A DNA stretch of 52,330 nt, from the NCBI GenBank assembly GCA_026396575.1, contig JAPLWM010000015.1:1-52330 (forward strand), read 5' to 3'. The position numbers and the translations under genes are program-made. This document shows, one piece after another, positions 15,414 to 23,989 of this stretch. The notes under the pieces are model-generated. The model searched no databases, was not told the DNA's origin, and saw only the letters and a list, made by a program, of their open reading frames with translations. The DNA is from Candidatus Komeilibacteria bacterium. GTDB taxonomy: Bacteria > Patescibacteriota > Patescibacteriia > UBA1558 > UBA10009. Position 1 is the stretch's first letter; each line of letters starts with the position of its first letter.

Positions 15414-15987
15414 ATTCCGTGAGCAGCCGCAAGTATTGTGAAATAACTTCTTGTTCTTTTGCCTGAACTTTTGTTTTTAACGTTTCCGGCGTTTCATTTT
15501 CACTGATACTGACTTTTTCCTGTAAAATAATCGGGCCGGCATCCAAATCCTCGGTAACATAATGCAAAGTGCAGCCGGTTTGTTTTTCCTGGTTTTTTAA
15601 AACTTCGGCATGAACATCCAAATCCATACCCGGATACTTGGGCAAGAGCGACGGGTGGATGTTAATGATCTTATTCTGATACGGCTCAATTAAAACCTTG
15701 GTGATAATCCGCATGTAGCCGATCAGCAAAATCAAATCGATTTGTTCGGCTTGGCAGATTTTTAAGCATTCCCCGTCAAATTCTTCCCGCTGCTTATTTT
15801 TAGGATCGATGAAATAGGTTTTAACTCCATTAAGGCGCGCGCGTTCCAAAGCATAGCAATCTTTTTTATCCGACAAAACGAATTTTAAATCGACGTTTGC
15901 CAATTCTTCTTTTTGGCGCGCCTCGATAATCGCCTGCAAGTCGGTGCCTTTGGTTGAAGCGAAAACCGCCAAATTCAATTTAGCCAT
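15412..15987 (-). CDS. purN: Phosphoribosylglycinamide formyltransferase
   Basis: Third step of the pathway, using 10-formyl-tetrahydrofolate. 191 residues with the ASTKGTDLQAI phosphate-binding start, the NIHPSLLPKYPG block carrying the catalytic His, and HYVTEDLDAGPII with the catalytic Asp. Begins 1 bp after the purD stop, so translation is probably coupled. Confidence 0.96.
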   Translation of the reverse strand: MAKLNLAVFASTKGTDLQAIIEARQKEELANVDLKFVLSDKKDCYALERARLNGVKTYFIDPKNKQREEFDGECLKICQAEQIDLILLIGYMRIITKVLIEPYQNKIINIHPSLLPKYPGMDLDVHAEVLKNQEKQTGCTLHYVTEDLDAGPIILQEKVSISENETPETLKTKVQAKEQEVISQYLRLLTE

Positions 15988-15988
15988 A

Positions 15989-17332
15989 TTATTTTCTTAA
16001 TTCTGCCATCATGGCCACCCGTTTATTAACCAATTCTTTGGTGCCGATATCGGCACGGTGGAACACCGGGCCTGTGATTTTTTTAATTTCCTCTTCCACT
16101 ATTTTTTCCGCCGTAAAAATATCCTTGGCCGTGCCGGTAATGGCCACGGCCCGGGAACCGGTTAGATACAAGCCGTCAGGCCGCTGGTCCACAGCCGCGT
16201 AAAAAATCTTGACCTTGGTTTTATCAATAGCACTGACATCAATTATTTTATCCTTAATCGGATTTTCCGGATAACCCTCGGGCACGGCGTATTTTACCAC
16301 CGTCGCCAAAGGTTTTAACTCCAATTTTATCTTATCCAAAGTGCCGTTTATTACGCTCAAGCAAACTTGCAGGAAATCGGCTTTGCCGGAAGGCGGAAAG
16401 GTTTTTTCAGAGAATAACGCCAAAACATTCATGGCCTCGGGATCGCCAAAGCGGGCGTTGTATTCAATTAATTTTACCCCGGTTTTGGTGGCCATAAAAC
16501 CGCCATAAAGCACGCCTTTATAGCCCCGGCCGATCTTCTTTTTTAAAGCCAAAGCCACGGCTTCGTTGATTTTTTTGGCCGCCACGAGATCATCCTCTTC
16601 CAAAAACGGCAAACTGAAATCGGCAGCGGAATAAGAGCCCATGCCGCCGGTATTGGAGCCCTGATCGCCCGCCAAGGCCCGTTTATGGTCCTGGACGGCT
16701 GGCAAATGGATTAAATGATCGCCATCGCAAAAACTCATTAAGCTGAATTCCTGGCCCACCAGTTTTTCTTCAATTACCACTTTGGCGCCGCTATCCAAAA
16801 TTTCCTTGATAAAGCTCAGGCCCTCGTTCATATTTTTAAAATGATCGCCGGCTACCTTAACGCCCTTGCCGCCGGTTAAGCCGTCGGGCTTGATCACAAA
16901 ACTTTCTTCCAAATGCCGCAGCCAATCTTCCGTGCCTTTCAAGGAATCAAAAACCATAAACTCCGGCGAACCCGGAATTTTATATTCGGCCAGCAGTTCC
17001 CTGGTAAAAGCCTTACTGGTTTCTATTTGAGCCAATTTTTTGGTAGGACCGACGCTTAAAATGCCGATCTGCTCCAAAACGTCAACAATGCCTTCGGCCA
17101 AGGGCGCTTCCGGGCCCACCAAACAGAAATCCACGCCGGCCTGGGAAGCAAAACTGGCAATGGCCGTATTGTTTCTTAATTGGCCTACCCGGTATTCCTT
17201 GGCCAGCTCGCGCAAACCTGGATTTACCGATGAAGCAAAAACAAAAAGTTCCACTTCTTCCGCAGAGGATTTTAAAACACTGGCCATGGCCTGCTCGCGT
17301 GCGCCACTGCCTAAAAGCAAGACTTTTTTCAT
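15989..17332 (-). CDS. purD: Phosphoribosylamine-glycine ligase
   Basis: Second step, an ATP-grasp enzyme joining glycine to phosphoribosylamine. 447 residues: N-terminal LLGSGAREQAM, VGPEAPLAEG, ATP-grasp loop IKPDGLTGGKGVKV, GGMGSYSAAD, and EYNARFGDPEAM. Start ATG overlaps the purF stop by 4 bp. Confidence 0.97.
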   Translation of the reverse strand: MKKVLLLGSGAREQAMASVLKSSAEEVELFVFASSVNPGLRELAKEYRVGQLRNNTAIASFASQAGVDFCLVGPEAPLAEGIVDVLEQIGILSVGPTKKLAQIETSKAFTRELLAEYKIPGSPEFMVFDSLKGTEDWLRHLEESFVIKPDGLTGGKGVKVAGDHFKNMNEGLSFIKEILDSGAKVVIEEKLVGQEFSLMSFCDGDHLIHLPAVQDHKRALAGDQGSNTGGMGSYSAADFSLPFLEEDDLVAAKKINEAVALALKKKIGRGYKGVLYGGFMATKTGVKLIEYNARFGDPEAMNVLALFSEKTFPPSGKADFLQVCLSVINGTLDKIKLELKPLATVVKYAVPEGYPENPIKDKIIDVSAIDKTKVKIFYAAVDQRPDGLYLTGSRAVAITGTAKDIFTAEKIVEEEIKKITGPVFHRADIGTKELVNKRVAMMAELRK

Positions 17333-18819
17333 ACAAGTTTTGCGCCCAAATGAGGATTAACCAAATTTGTCCGCTCGTCCTTTCTTTGCCGTTCCACTTC
17401 GGCTAAAACTTCTTCGGTTACGTCGCCGGTAGGATAATCGCCGTCAAAGTAAGCGGTGTGCGGCCGGGTAAATTTAAGCTCGCCCCTTCTGGTAACCGCT
17501 TCTATTAAATCCTCCAAATCCTGGTAGATTAAAACATCGGCGCCGATATATTGCCGGACTTCGTCTTCGGTGCGGTCAAAAGCGATGTATTCGTCGCGGG
17601 TGGGCAAATCAATGCCGTAAAGATCCGGCCATTTTAGCGCCGGCGAAGCCGAAGCGAAATAAACTTTTTTGGCGCCGTGCTTGCGCATTAAATTAACGAT
17701 ATGGCGGGAAACGTTGCCCCTAACAATGCTGTCATCTACCACTAAAACGTTTTTGCCTTCCACTTCAAAGTCAATCACCGAGAGCTTGTAGCGATTGGCT
17801 TTTTGCCTAACTTCCTGGCCCGGCATAATAAAAGTCCGGCCGATAAAGTGATTTTTAACCAGGCCTTGCGTATACCTAACGCCCAGTTCGTGGGCGCAGG
17901 CCAAAGCCGCGGTATTGGCGCTTTCCGGCGCCGGAATTACTACGTCAATCGGCAAATCCGGATGGACCCGCTTAATTTTGGACGCCAAATTCTGGCCCAT
18001 TCTTAAACGGGAACGGTAAACGCTTACGCCGTTTAAGAAAGCGTCGGGCCGGGCAAAATAAACATATTCAAAAATACAAGGGCGGAATTCCTTTTCCGTA
18101 ACTCTCTTGGAATGGACTTCGCCGTTTAAATCGATAAAAACCGCTTCACCCGGCTCCAGGTCGCGGTTGAATTCAAAATCCAAAACTTCGAACATGGTAT
18201 TTTCCGAAGCGAAAATGTGCTCGGTTTTAAAGCTGTTTTTCCGCTGTCCCCAAACCAACGGCCTGATGCCGTGCGGATCCCTGAAAGCGATCATGCCTTT
18301 GCCGGCAATAATCGCCACGACCGAATAAGCGCCCTTAACGCGCTGATGGACGCTACGCACGGCCAGGCAGATGGAATCAAAAAATTCCTTATGGCAAAAA
18401 CGGGAGAGCTCATAGGCGAAAACATTCAAAATCAGTTCCACGTCGTTATTGGAATTGATTTGGCGGGAATCTTTTTCAAACAATTCTTTTTTTAATTCCC
18501 AAAAATTGAAAACATTGCCGTTATGGGCCATGGCGATGCCGTAAGGCGAAGAAACCACAAAGGGCTGGACTTCTTCGGCCGTGCCGCCGCCGACGGTAGG
18601 ATACCTAACCTGGCCGATGCCCATATTGCCTTTAAGATTGACCATGTCTTCCAAATGAAAAACTTCCCTCACCAGGCCCAGGCCTTTTTTAGAGTGAAAG
18701 CGGTCGGAATAAGTGGTCATGCCCGCACTATCCTGCCCGCGATGCTGCAAAGCCAGCAAGCTTTCGTAAATTTCTGTGGAAACCGAACCGTTGCCGATAA
18801 TGCCTGTTATACCGCACAT
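17329..18819 (-). CDS. purF: Amidophosphoribosyltransferase
   Basis: Commits PRPP to purine synthesis. The protein starts MCGITGIIG, so Cys2 becomes the N-terminal nucleophile without a propeptide. The glutaminase part has QHRGQDSAGM and the PRPP site reads VLVVDDSIVRGN. The cysteines that hold the 4Fe-4S cluster in Bacillus-type PurF are not in place, so this is an iron-sulphur-free form. 496 residues. Precedes purD with a 4-bp overlap. Confidence 0.97.
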   Translation of the reverse strand: MCGITGIIGNGSVSTEIYESLLALQHRGQDSAGMTTYSDRFHSKKGLGLVREVFHLEDMVNLKGNMGIGQVRYPTVGGGTAEEVQPFVVSSPYGIAMAHNGNVFNFWELKKELFEKDSRQINSNNDVELILNVFAYELSRFCHKEFFDSICLAVRSVHQRVKGAYSVVAIIAGKGMIAFRDPHGIRPLVWGQRKNSFKTEHIFASENTMFEVLDFEFNRDLEPGEAVFIDLNGEVHSKRVTEKEFRPCIFEYVYFARPDAFLNGVSVYRSRLRMGQNLASKIKRVHPDLPIDVVIPAPESANTAALACAHELGVRYTQGLVKNHFIGRTFIMPGQEVRQKANRYKLSVIDFEVEGKNVLVVDDSIVRGNVSRHIVNLMRKHGAKKVYFASASPALKWPDLYGIDLPTRDEYIAFDRTEDEVRQYIGADVLIYQDLEDLIEAVTRRGELKFTRPHTAYFDGDYPTGDVTEEVLAEVERQRKDERTNLVNPHLGAKLV

Positions 18820-18829
18820 AATTTATAAG

Positions 18830-20191
18830 TTATTTTAAATATTTATCAACCAATTTTACGGCCAAGCCCAAATACTTTTCCGGCGTCAGGCGCAATAACT
18901 CCGCCTTTTCGGCTTTGGCAATTTTTAAACCTCTGATGAATTTTTGCACCACGGGCTTGGTAATTTTTTGCCCGCGGGTTAATTGTTTTAAAGTTTCGTA
19001 AGGTTTGGGATAGCCCGCTTTTCTTAAAACCACCTGAATCGGTTCGGCCAGCACTTCCCAATGGGCATTCAATTCATCCGCGGCCTTTTCCTTATTAACT
19101 TCCAATTTTTCCAAACCTTTTAAAGCCATGGTTAAAGCTAGTAAGCCGTAACCCAAAGCCACGCCCTGGTTCCGTAAAACCGTGCTGTCGGTTAAATCGC
19201 GCTGCCAGCGGGAAACCGGCAGTTTATCGGCCAAATGGGCCAATAAAGCGTTGCTTAAACCCATGTTGCCTTCGCTGTTTTCAAAATCAATGGGATTGAT
19301 TTTATGCGGCATAGTGGAAGAGCCGACCTCGCCTTTAACCGCTTTAAGCTTAAAAATATCCCTGGAAATATACAGCCAGATATCCTGATCCAAATTTTTA
19401 ATAACGTTATTGGTTCTAATCAGCTTATGATAAATACTGGCCAAGGAATCGTGCGATTCAATCTGGGTGGTTAAAGGATTAAAAACCAAACCCAAGCTTT
19501 CCACAAATTTTTGGCTGAAGGCCGGCCAATCAACTTTGGGATAAGCAATTACTTGCGCGTTCCAATTACCCACCGCTCCGCTGAATTTACCTTGCAATTT
19601 ATGCTCGGCAATTCCTCTAATTTTTTCCGCTAAGCGCCAGTAAAATATGGCCAGCTCTTTGCCTACGGTAGTGGGGGTAGCCGGCTGGCCATGAGTTAAG
19701 GCAAGCAGAGGCATCCCTTTATATCTTATGGCCAAATCTTTTAAAATTTTTAACAACTTTTTTAAATAATTTTCGTAAACCGCCAGCCCGTCTTTTAACA
19801 TCAAGCTGTAAGCCAGATTATTCACGTCTTCGCTGGTTAAGGCAAAATGGACAAACTCAGAATTTAAACCCTTGATCTTGGAAATTTTTTCTTTTAAATA
19901 ATATTCCGCCGCCTTAACATCGTGATTGGTGGTTTGTTCTATTTTTTTGACCTTGGCTGCTTCGGCTTCGTTGAATTTTAAATAAAGATTTTGTAAATAA
20001 ACTTTGTCGGCTTCAGCCAAAGTGCCGATTTCGCTGATTTTGGATTCGCCAGCGAGCGCCAATAAATATTCCACTTCCACTTTTAAGCGGTACTTAATCA
20101 AGGCACTTTCCGAAAAAATGGGAGCGAGCTCTTTTATTTTATTAAAATAACGGCCATCCAACGGCGAAATGGCATTAAGCGAGTTATCCAT
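18830..20191 (-). CDS. purB: Adenylosuccinate lyase
   Basis: Acts twice: SAICAR to AICAR and adenylosuccinate to AMP. From the ATG at 20191 (MDNSLNAISPLDGRYFNK) the protein is 453 residues. TSEDVNNLAYSL carries the SxE-type substrate loop, THGQPATPT the His block, and GSSTMPHKINPIDFENSEGN the fumarase-superfamily signature. An upstream in-frame ATG at 20260 would overlap purE and add a basic stretch not seen in the family. Confidence 0.96.
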   Translation of the reverse strand: MDNSLNAISPLDGRYFNKIKELAPIFSESALIKYRLKVEVEYLLALAGESKISEIGTLAEADKVYLQNLYLKFNEAEAAKVKKIEQTTNHDVKAAEYYLKEKISKIKGLNSEFVHFALTSEDVNNLAYSLMLKDGLAVYENYLKKLLKILKDLAIRYKGMPLLALTHGQPATPTTVGKELAIFYWRLAEKIRGIAEHKLQGKFSGAVGNWNAQVIAYPKVDWPAFSQKFVESLGLVFNPLTTQIESHDSLASIYHKLIRTNNVIKNLDQDIWLYISRDIFKLKAVKGEVGSSTMPHKINPIDFENSEGNMGLSNALLAHLADKLPVSRWQRDLTDSTVLRNQGVALGYGLLALTMALKGLEKLEVNKEKAADELNAHWEVLAEPIQVVLRKAGYPKPYETLKQLTRGQKITKPVVQKFIRGLKIAKAEKAELLRLTPEKYLGLAVKLVDKYLK

Positions 20192-20198
20192 AAAAATT

Positions 20199-20648
20199 TT
20201 ATTTAAAACTGTTCTTAATTTGAGCGATTTTTTCTTTAACTTTGCTTTGCAGCGCTTCATTGGCTAAGCCCAGTATTCTGGCCGCTGCGGCTGCAACATT
20301 GCTTGGATCCAAAACCGTTAACACCGGCGTGTCCGAAGGCATTTGCAAAGTTGAGTGGATATTTACCAATAAATCCTCTTTATCCTTAAACGGCGGACAG
20401 GCAATAACCGGATGAATGGAGTTAGCCGCCACTACGCCCGATAAACCGTTAGAACGGCCGGCAATGGTAATATAAATAATTTCTTTTTCTTTATTGTAAG
20501 ATTGAACCAGCTCAAAAACCTTTTCCGGCGCTTTATGGGCGGAAATCACGTGCTGTTCGCTTTTAAGCTGCCATTTATTAAGTTCCGCCTCAATTTTATC
20601 GGCCCAGGCCCGGTCGGCGGAACTGCCCATGATAATCACTATTTTCAT
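20199..20648 (-). CDS. purE: 5-aminoimidazole ribonucleotide carboxylase/mutase, class II-like PurE
   Basis: 149 residues: GSSADRAWADK, SAHKAPEKVFE and AGRSNGLSGVVAANS. The last block is like the AGRSNGL of animal PAICS and differs from the AGxAAHLPG of class I bacterial PurE. Class II enzymes carboxylate AIR directly with CO2 and need no PurK, and no purK is present in this otherwise complete locus. The class call rests on this motif and on context. Start lies after a 92-bp gap below purC. Confidence 0.92.
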   Translation of the reverse strand: MKIVIIMGSSADRAWADKIEAELNKWQLKSEQHVISAHKAPEKVFELVQSYNKEKEIIYITIAGRSNGLSGVVAANSIHPVIACPPFKDKEDLLVNIHSTLQMPSDTPVLTVLDPSNVAAAAARILGLANEALQSKVKEKIAQIKNSFK

Positions 20649-20740
20649 AACATTTAAGGTTATTTGGCTACATTATACTGTGTATAATTACATCGCTCGG
20701 TCGGAAAGCAAGCTAGCTTGCTTTCCTTTCTCGCTCGTAA
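20649..20740 (-). promoter_or_regulatory. purC-purE gap: perfect palindrome and -10 element
   Basis: A 24-bp perfect palindrome, GGAAAGCAAGCT and its complement (20703-20726), is followed on minus by TATAAT about 30 bases before the purE ATG. No good -35 is visible. This may restart transcription for the purE-purB-purF-purD-purN half of the locus. Confidence 0.5.
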
Positions 20741-21709
20741 TTATACTAAATATCCGTGCTTTTTCAAGTTTTCCTCGATTCTTTTGGAAATTACCTTGTC
20801 TTCAAATAAAAATTGCTGGCCGGTGATCATTTCGTAAAGCTTAATATAACGGCTGGAAAGCTCCACGATTAAATCGCGCGGGGCTTCGGGCAGTTCCTCG
20901 TCGTGGTAAGGATCGCAGTGGTCTTTAAACCATAAACGCAAAAATTCCTTATCAATGTTATCCGGCTCCTTGCCTTCACTAATGCGCTCGGCATAAGTAT
21001 CACGGAGCCAATAGCGTGAGGAATCCGGGGTATGGATTTCGTCAATCAAAGTTATATGGCCTTGCGCATCTTTGCCGAACTCATACTTGGTATCCACCAA
21101 AATCAAACCATGGCTGGCCGCAACTTTTTGGCCATAGGCGAACAACTCCAAGGCCTTGGCGCTAATATAATCAAACTCGGCCACGGTGGCAAAATGTTCG
21201 GCCAAAATTTCGTTTTTACTCAAGTTGCGGTCGTGTTTTTCAAATTTGGTGGTTGGCGTTACTATTGGCGTGTTGAATTTTTGGTTCTTGACCATGCCCT
21301 CGCTAAGTTTGTTGCCGCAAAAATCCCTGACGCCTTTTTGGTAGTTCATCCACACTGAAGTATCGGTGGAGCCGGTTAAATATCCGCGCACGATAATTTC
21401 CATGGGAAACACCGCGCATTTTTTACCCACCACCACGTTGGGATCGGGTATTTCCAATACAAAATTGGGGATAATATCCCTGGTATGTTCAAACCACCAA
21501 GCGCTGATTTGGTTTAAAACCTGGCCTTTAAACGGAATTGAAGCCAAAATCCTGTCAAAAGCCGATTGCCGATCAGTGGTAATTAAAATAATCTTATCAT
21601 CCTGATAATAAGTATCCCTGACCTTGCCCAACTTTTTCTCGCCAAAACCTTTAAAATTGGTTTCGGTTAAAACATTGTAGATATTTTTTTCAATGATTTG
21701 CTTATCCAT
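20741..21709 (-). CDS. purC: SAICAR synthetase
   Basis: Joins aspartate to CAIR. 322 residues, nearer the long yeast ADE1-like form (about 300) than the 240-residue form of many bacteria. GKVRDTYYQDDKIILITTDR carries the ATP-binding start, FPMEIIVRGYLTGS the substrate block, and ILVDTKYEFG and DEIHTPDSSRYW the C-terminal signatures. Begins 1 bp after the purQ-purS stop. Confidence 0.96.
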   Translation of the reverse strand: MDKQIIEKNIYNVLTETNFKGFGEKKLGKVRDTYYQDDKIILITTDRQSAFDRILASIPFKGQVLNQISAWWFEHTRDIIPNFVLEIPDPNVVVGKKCAVFPMEIIVRGYLTGSTDTSVWMNYQKGVRDFCGNKLSEGMVKNQKFNTPIVTPTTKFEKHDRNLSKNEILAEHFATVAEFDYISAKALELFAYGQKVAASHGLILVDTKYEFGKDAQGHITLIDEIHTPDSSRYWLRDTYAERISEGKEPDNIDKEFLRLWFKDHCDPYHDEELPEAPRDLIVELSSRYIKLYEMITGQQFLFEDKVISKRIEENLKKHGYLV

Positions 21710-21710
21710 A

Positions 21711-22970
21711 CTATTTATAGATTAATGTTTCCTGCGAATAGGGATTGGCTAAAATATTGCTGGCTAAAATTTTCTGCCAATCGGCTGCCGAACAATCAAT
21801 TGACCATAACACGCCTTGCTTGATTGATTTTATTTGTTTAAAACCCAGACGGTTGGTTAAAGTAGAAACTTTGCCCTGGCCCACAAAATCAGCAGCATAT
21901 CTGACTAACAATTTATGACTTTGAGCTTTGAGCTTTGAGCTATCATTTATATAAGGAATCTCTTTATTTGTATTGAGCAGTTCTCCTGACTTAATCAACT
22001 CATCAATAAACTTTGCTGATTGTTCTGAAGTTTCCACCTCCCAATGCGCCATTCGGCTGACCTTAATGTTATTATACCCTAATCCGGTTAAAGCTGTCTC
22101 CAGGGTTTGCGCTTCATTGTCGGTAATAATCAGATCAACCAGGATTTCCAATGAATCATTGGTTTTTTGATATTCATTTATTATTGACTCTTCTTTTAGG
22201 GCGCAAAATTTTGCGAGGGCGCAACGTGTTGCGCCCCTACCCGTTTTTGCTTTGTTATTCTCCAGATAATGTTTCATTGAATCAAAAATAACCAAACCGT
22301 CTTTGGTCCGTTCCGGATGCGGCATTAAAGCCAAAACATTACCCGCTTGGTTGCAAACGCCGGCTAAATTATGCACGGCGCCGTTGGGATTTATCGAAAA
22401 TTCGTTTTTTTCTTCCCCGCTGGCATCGCAATATTTAAATACGGCTTGGCCGCTTTCTTCCAATTGTTTTAACAAATCCTCGGGAATCACCCAGCGGCCT
22501 TCGCCATGGGCAATAGGCAAGGCAAAATGATTCCCTTGTTCAAAATTATTAAAAGCTGAGCGGCCCGGTTCGGATTCGTTTTTTATCCTGGTCCAAATAT
22601 TTAAATAACCGTGGTTGTTCCAAGCCAAGCCGGCACCCAAATGACAGTCCTTTAATCCTGGAATTAATCCGGATTCCACCAAGATCTGCGCGCCGTTGCA
22701 AATGCCAATGATCGGCTTGCCCTTGCCCGCTTCTTCTTTAATAACCTTCATTAAAGGATCCCGGCCGGCAATGGCGCCGGATCTAACGCGATCTTCATAA
22801 CTAAAACCGCCGGGAATAAAATAACCGTCAAATTCTTTTAATTTGACGTAATCGTCGTTCCACCGGAAAAACTCCGGCAACATGCCGACATTTTTTATTG
22901 CCCGAAACGATTCTTCGTGGCAATTGGTGCCCGGAAAAATAATAATGGCGATTTTAAACAAATCTGACAT
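21711..22970 (-). CDS. purQ: PurQ glutaminase fused to tandem PurS-like domains
   Basis: 419 residues. Residues 1-238 are PurQ, the glutaminase of FGAM synthase: FPGTNCHEES, GICNGAQ with Cys91, and MPHPERTKDG with His218/Glu220. Residues 274-336 and 353-419 each resemble the 80-residue PurS subunit (a VDLIITDNEAQTLETALTGLG start in the first; GFKQIKSIKQGVLWSIDC and ANPYSQETLIYK in the second). The linker (240-262) is encoded by a 42-bp palindromic element and the two PurS-like units are joined by a tandem heptamer. The two-domain reading of the C-terminus is inference. The start overlaps purM by 17 bp. Confidence 0.88.
   Translation of the reverse strand: MSDLFKIAIIIFPGTNCHEESFRAIKNVGMLPEFFRWNDDYVKLKEFDGYFIPGGFSYEDRVRSGAIAGRDPLMKVIKEEAGKGKPIIGICNGAQILVESGLIPGLKDCHLGAGLAWNNHGYLNIWTRIKNESEPGRSAFNNFEQGNHFALPIAHGEGRWVIPEDLLKQLEESGQAVFKYCDASGEEKNEFSINPNGAVHNLAGVCNQAGNVLALMPHPERTKDGLVIFDSMKHYLENNKAKTGRGATRCALAKFCALKEESIINEYQKTNDSLEILVDLIITDNEAQTLETALTGLGYNNIKVSRMAHWEVETSEQSAKFIDELIKSGELLNTNKEIPYINDSSKLKAQSHKLLVRYAADFVGQGKVSTLTNRLGFKQIKSIKQGVLWSIDCSAADWQKILASNILANPYSQETLIYK
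21920..21940. repeat. Tandem heptamer inside purQ-purS
   Basis: Three exact copies of TTTGAGC. On minus it encodes S-S-K-L-K-A-Q-S, between the two PurS-like units. The total (21 bases) keeps frame. Confidence 0.85.
22199..22240 (-). repeat. 42-bp bipartite palindromic element at the purQ-purS junction (copy 2 of 4)
   Basis: On minus it starts GTAGGGGCGCAACACG, closes its first palindrome at TTGCGCCC, and has a second palindrome GCAAAATTTTGCG before CCC. It is 42 bases, and it is read in a different frame from the other copies: it encodes the linker GRGATRCALAKFCAL between PurQ and the first PurS-like domain. Confidence 0.92.
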
Positions 22971-23985
22971 CTTTCTTGCCTTTAATGATTTTTCCTATTT
23001 TATAAACATGTTCTCCTGTTTTTTCCAAATCTTTTTGAATGGCTTCAAAATTTTCCGCCCCGACAATCAAGACCAAGCCGATGCCCATATTAAATACCCG
23101 ATACATTTCTTCATCGGCCACGTTGCCCAAGCGCTTCATTAATTTGAATATCGGCAAAATCGGCCAACTGCCTTTGGTAATTTCCAAAGACAAATTATTA
23201 GGCAAAACACGGGGCACGTTTTCTACCAAACCTCCACCTGTAATATGGGCAATGCCTTTAATTTCGTATTTTTCTAAAATTGGTAAAACTGCGGGCGCGT
23301 AATTATGGTGGGAAATTAATAATTCTTTGCCTAAGGAAAAATTCAATTCTTCAAAACGGCTCTCGGTATTGTATTTGCCTGATTCAAAAAATATTTTTCT
23401 GGCCAAAGAAAAACCGTTGGTGTGCAAACCGACCGAGGCCAGGCCCAAGGCCACATCCCCTTCCTTAATTTTATCACCGGTAATGATTTTATCTTTTTCC
23501 ACTATGCCCGTAATTACTCCGGCAATATCGTGCTCACCTTTTAAATAGACGCCTGGCATTTCCGCTGTTTCTCCGCCAATTAAACTAACACCAGCGTTTT
23601 TGCAAGCCTTAACCATGCCAGATACCATATCTTCAATTTCCTGCGGGTTTAACTTGTCCGAAGCGATATAATCCAAAAACGTAACTCCGCGCGCGCCCTG
23701 GCATAAAATATCATCACAGCAATGGTTAACGATATCTTCGCCCACTCCCGTTAAATTGCCGGCCATTTGCGCCACTTTTAATTTGGTGCCCACGCCGTCA
23801 ATTGATTGCACTAAAATCGGTTCTTTATAATCCTTGAGCCAACTGGCGTTATACATGGCGCCAAAGGTACCCAAACCGGTAACCACATTTTTATCAAAAG
23901 TGGATTTTACCTTGTCTTTAATTCTTTTTACGGATTCATTGCCGGCATCAATATTGACGCCCGCCGATTTGTAATCTATTGGCAT
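22954..23985 (-). CDS. purM: AIR synthetase (phosphoribosylformylglycinamidine cyclo-ligase)
   Basis: Closes the imidazole ring. 343 residues with YKSAGVNIDAGN, QSIDGVGTKLKVA, GGETAEMPGVY and ITGGGLVENVPRVLP, all normal for PurM. Begins 4 bp after purL stops; purQ-purS starts inside its last codons. Confidence 0.97.
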   Translation of the reverse strand: MPIDYKSAGVNIDAGNESVKRIKDKVKSTFDKNVVTGLGTFGAMYNASWLKDYKEPILVQSIDGVGTKLKVAQMAGNLTGVGEDIVNHCCDDILCQGARGVTFLDYIASDKLNPQEIEDMVSGMVKACKNAGVSLIGGETAEMPGVYLKGEHDIAGVITGIVEKDKIITGDKIKEGDVALGLASVGLHTNGFSLARKIFFESGKYNTESRFEELNFSLGKELLISHHNYAPAVLPILEKYEIKGIAHITGGGLVENVPRVLPNNLSLEITKGSWPILPIFKLMKRLGNVADEEMYRVFNMGIGLVLIVGAENFEAIQKDLEKTGEHVYKIGKIIKGKKDVRFV

Positions 23986-23989
23986 ATTT

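Noticed and set aside
20703..20726. 24-bp palindrome as a Rho-independent terminator of purC
   Set aside because: No T-run follows on either strand; more likely a dispersed palindrome.
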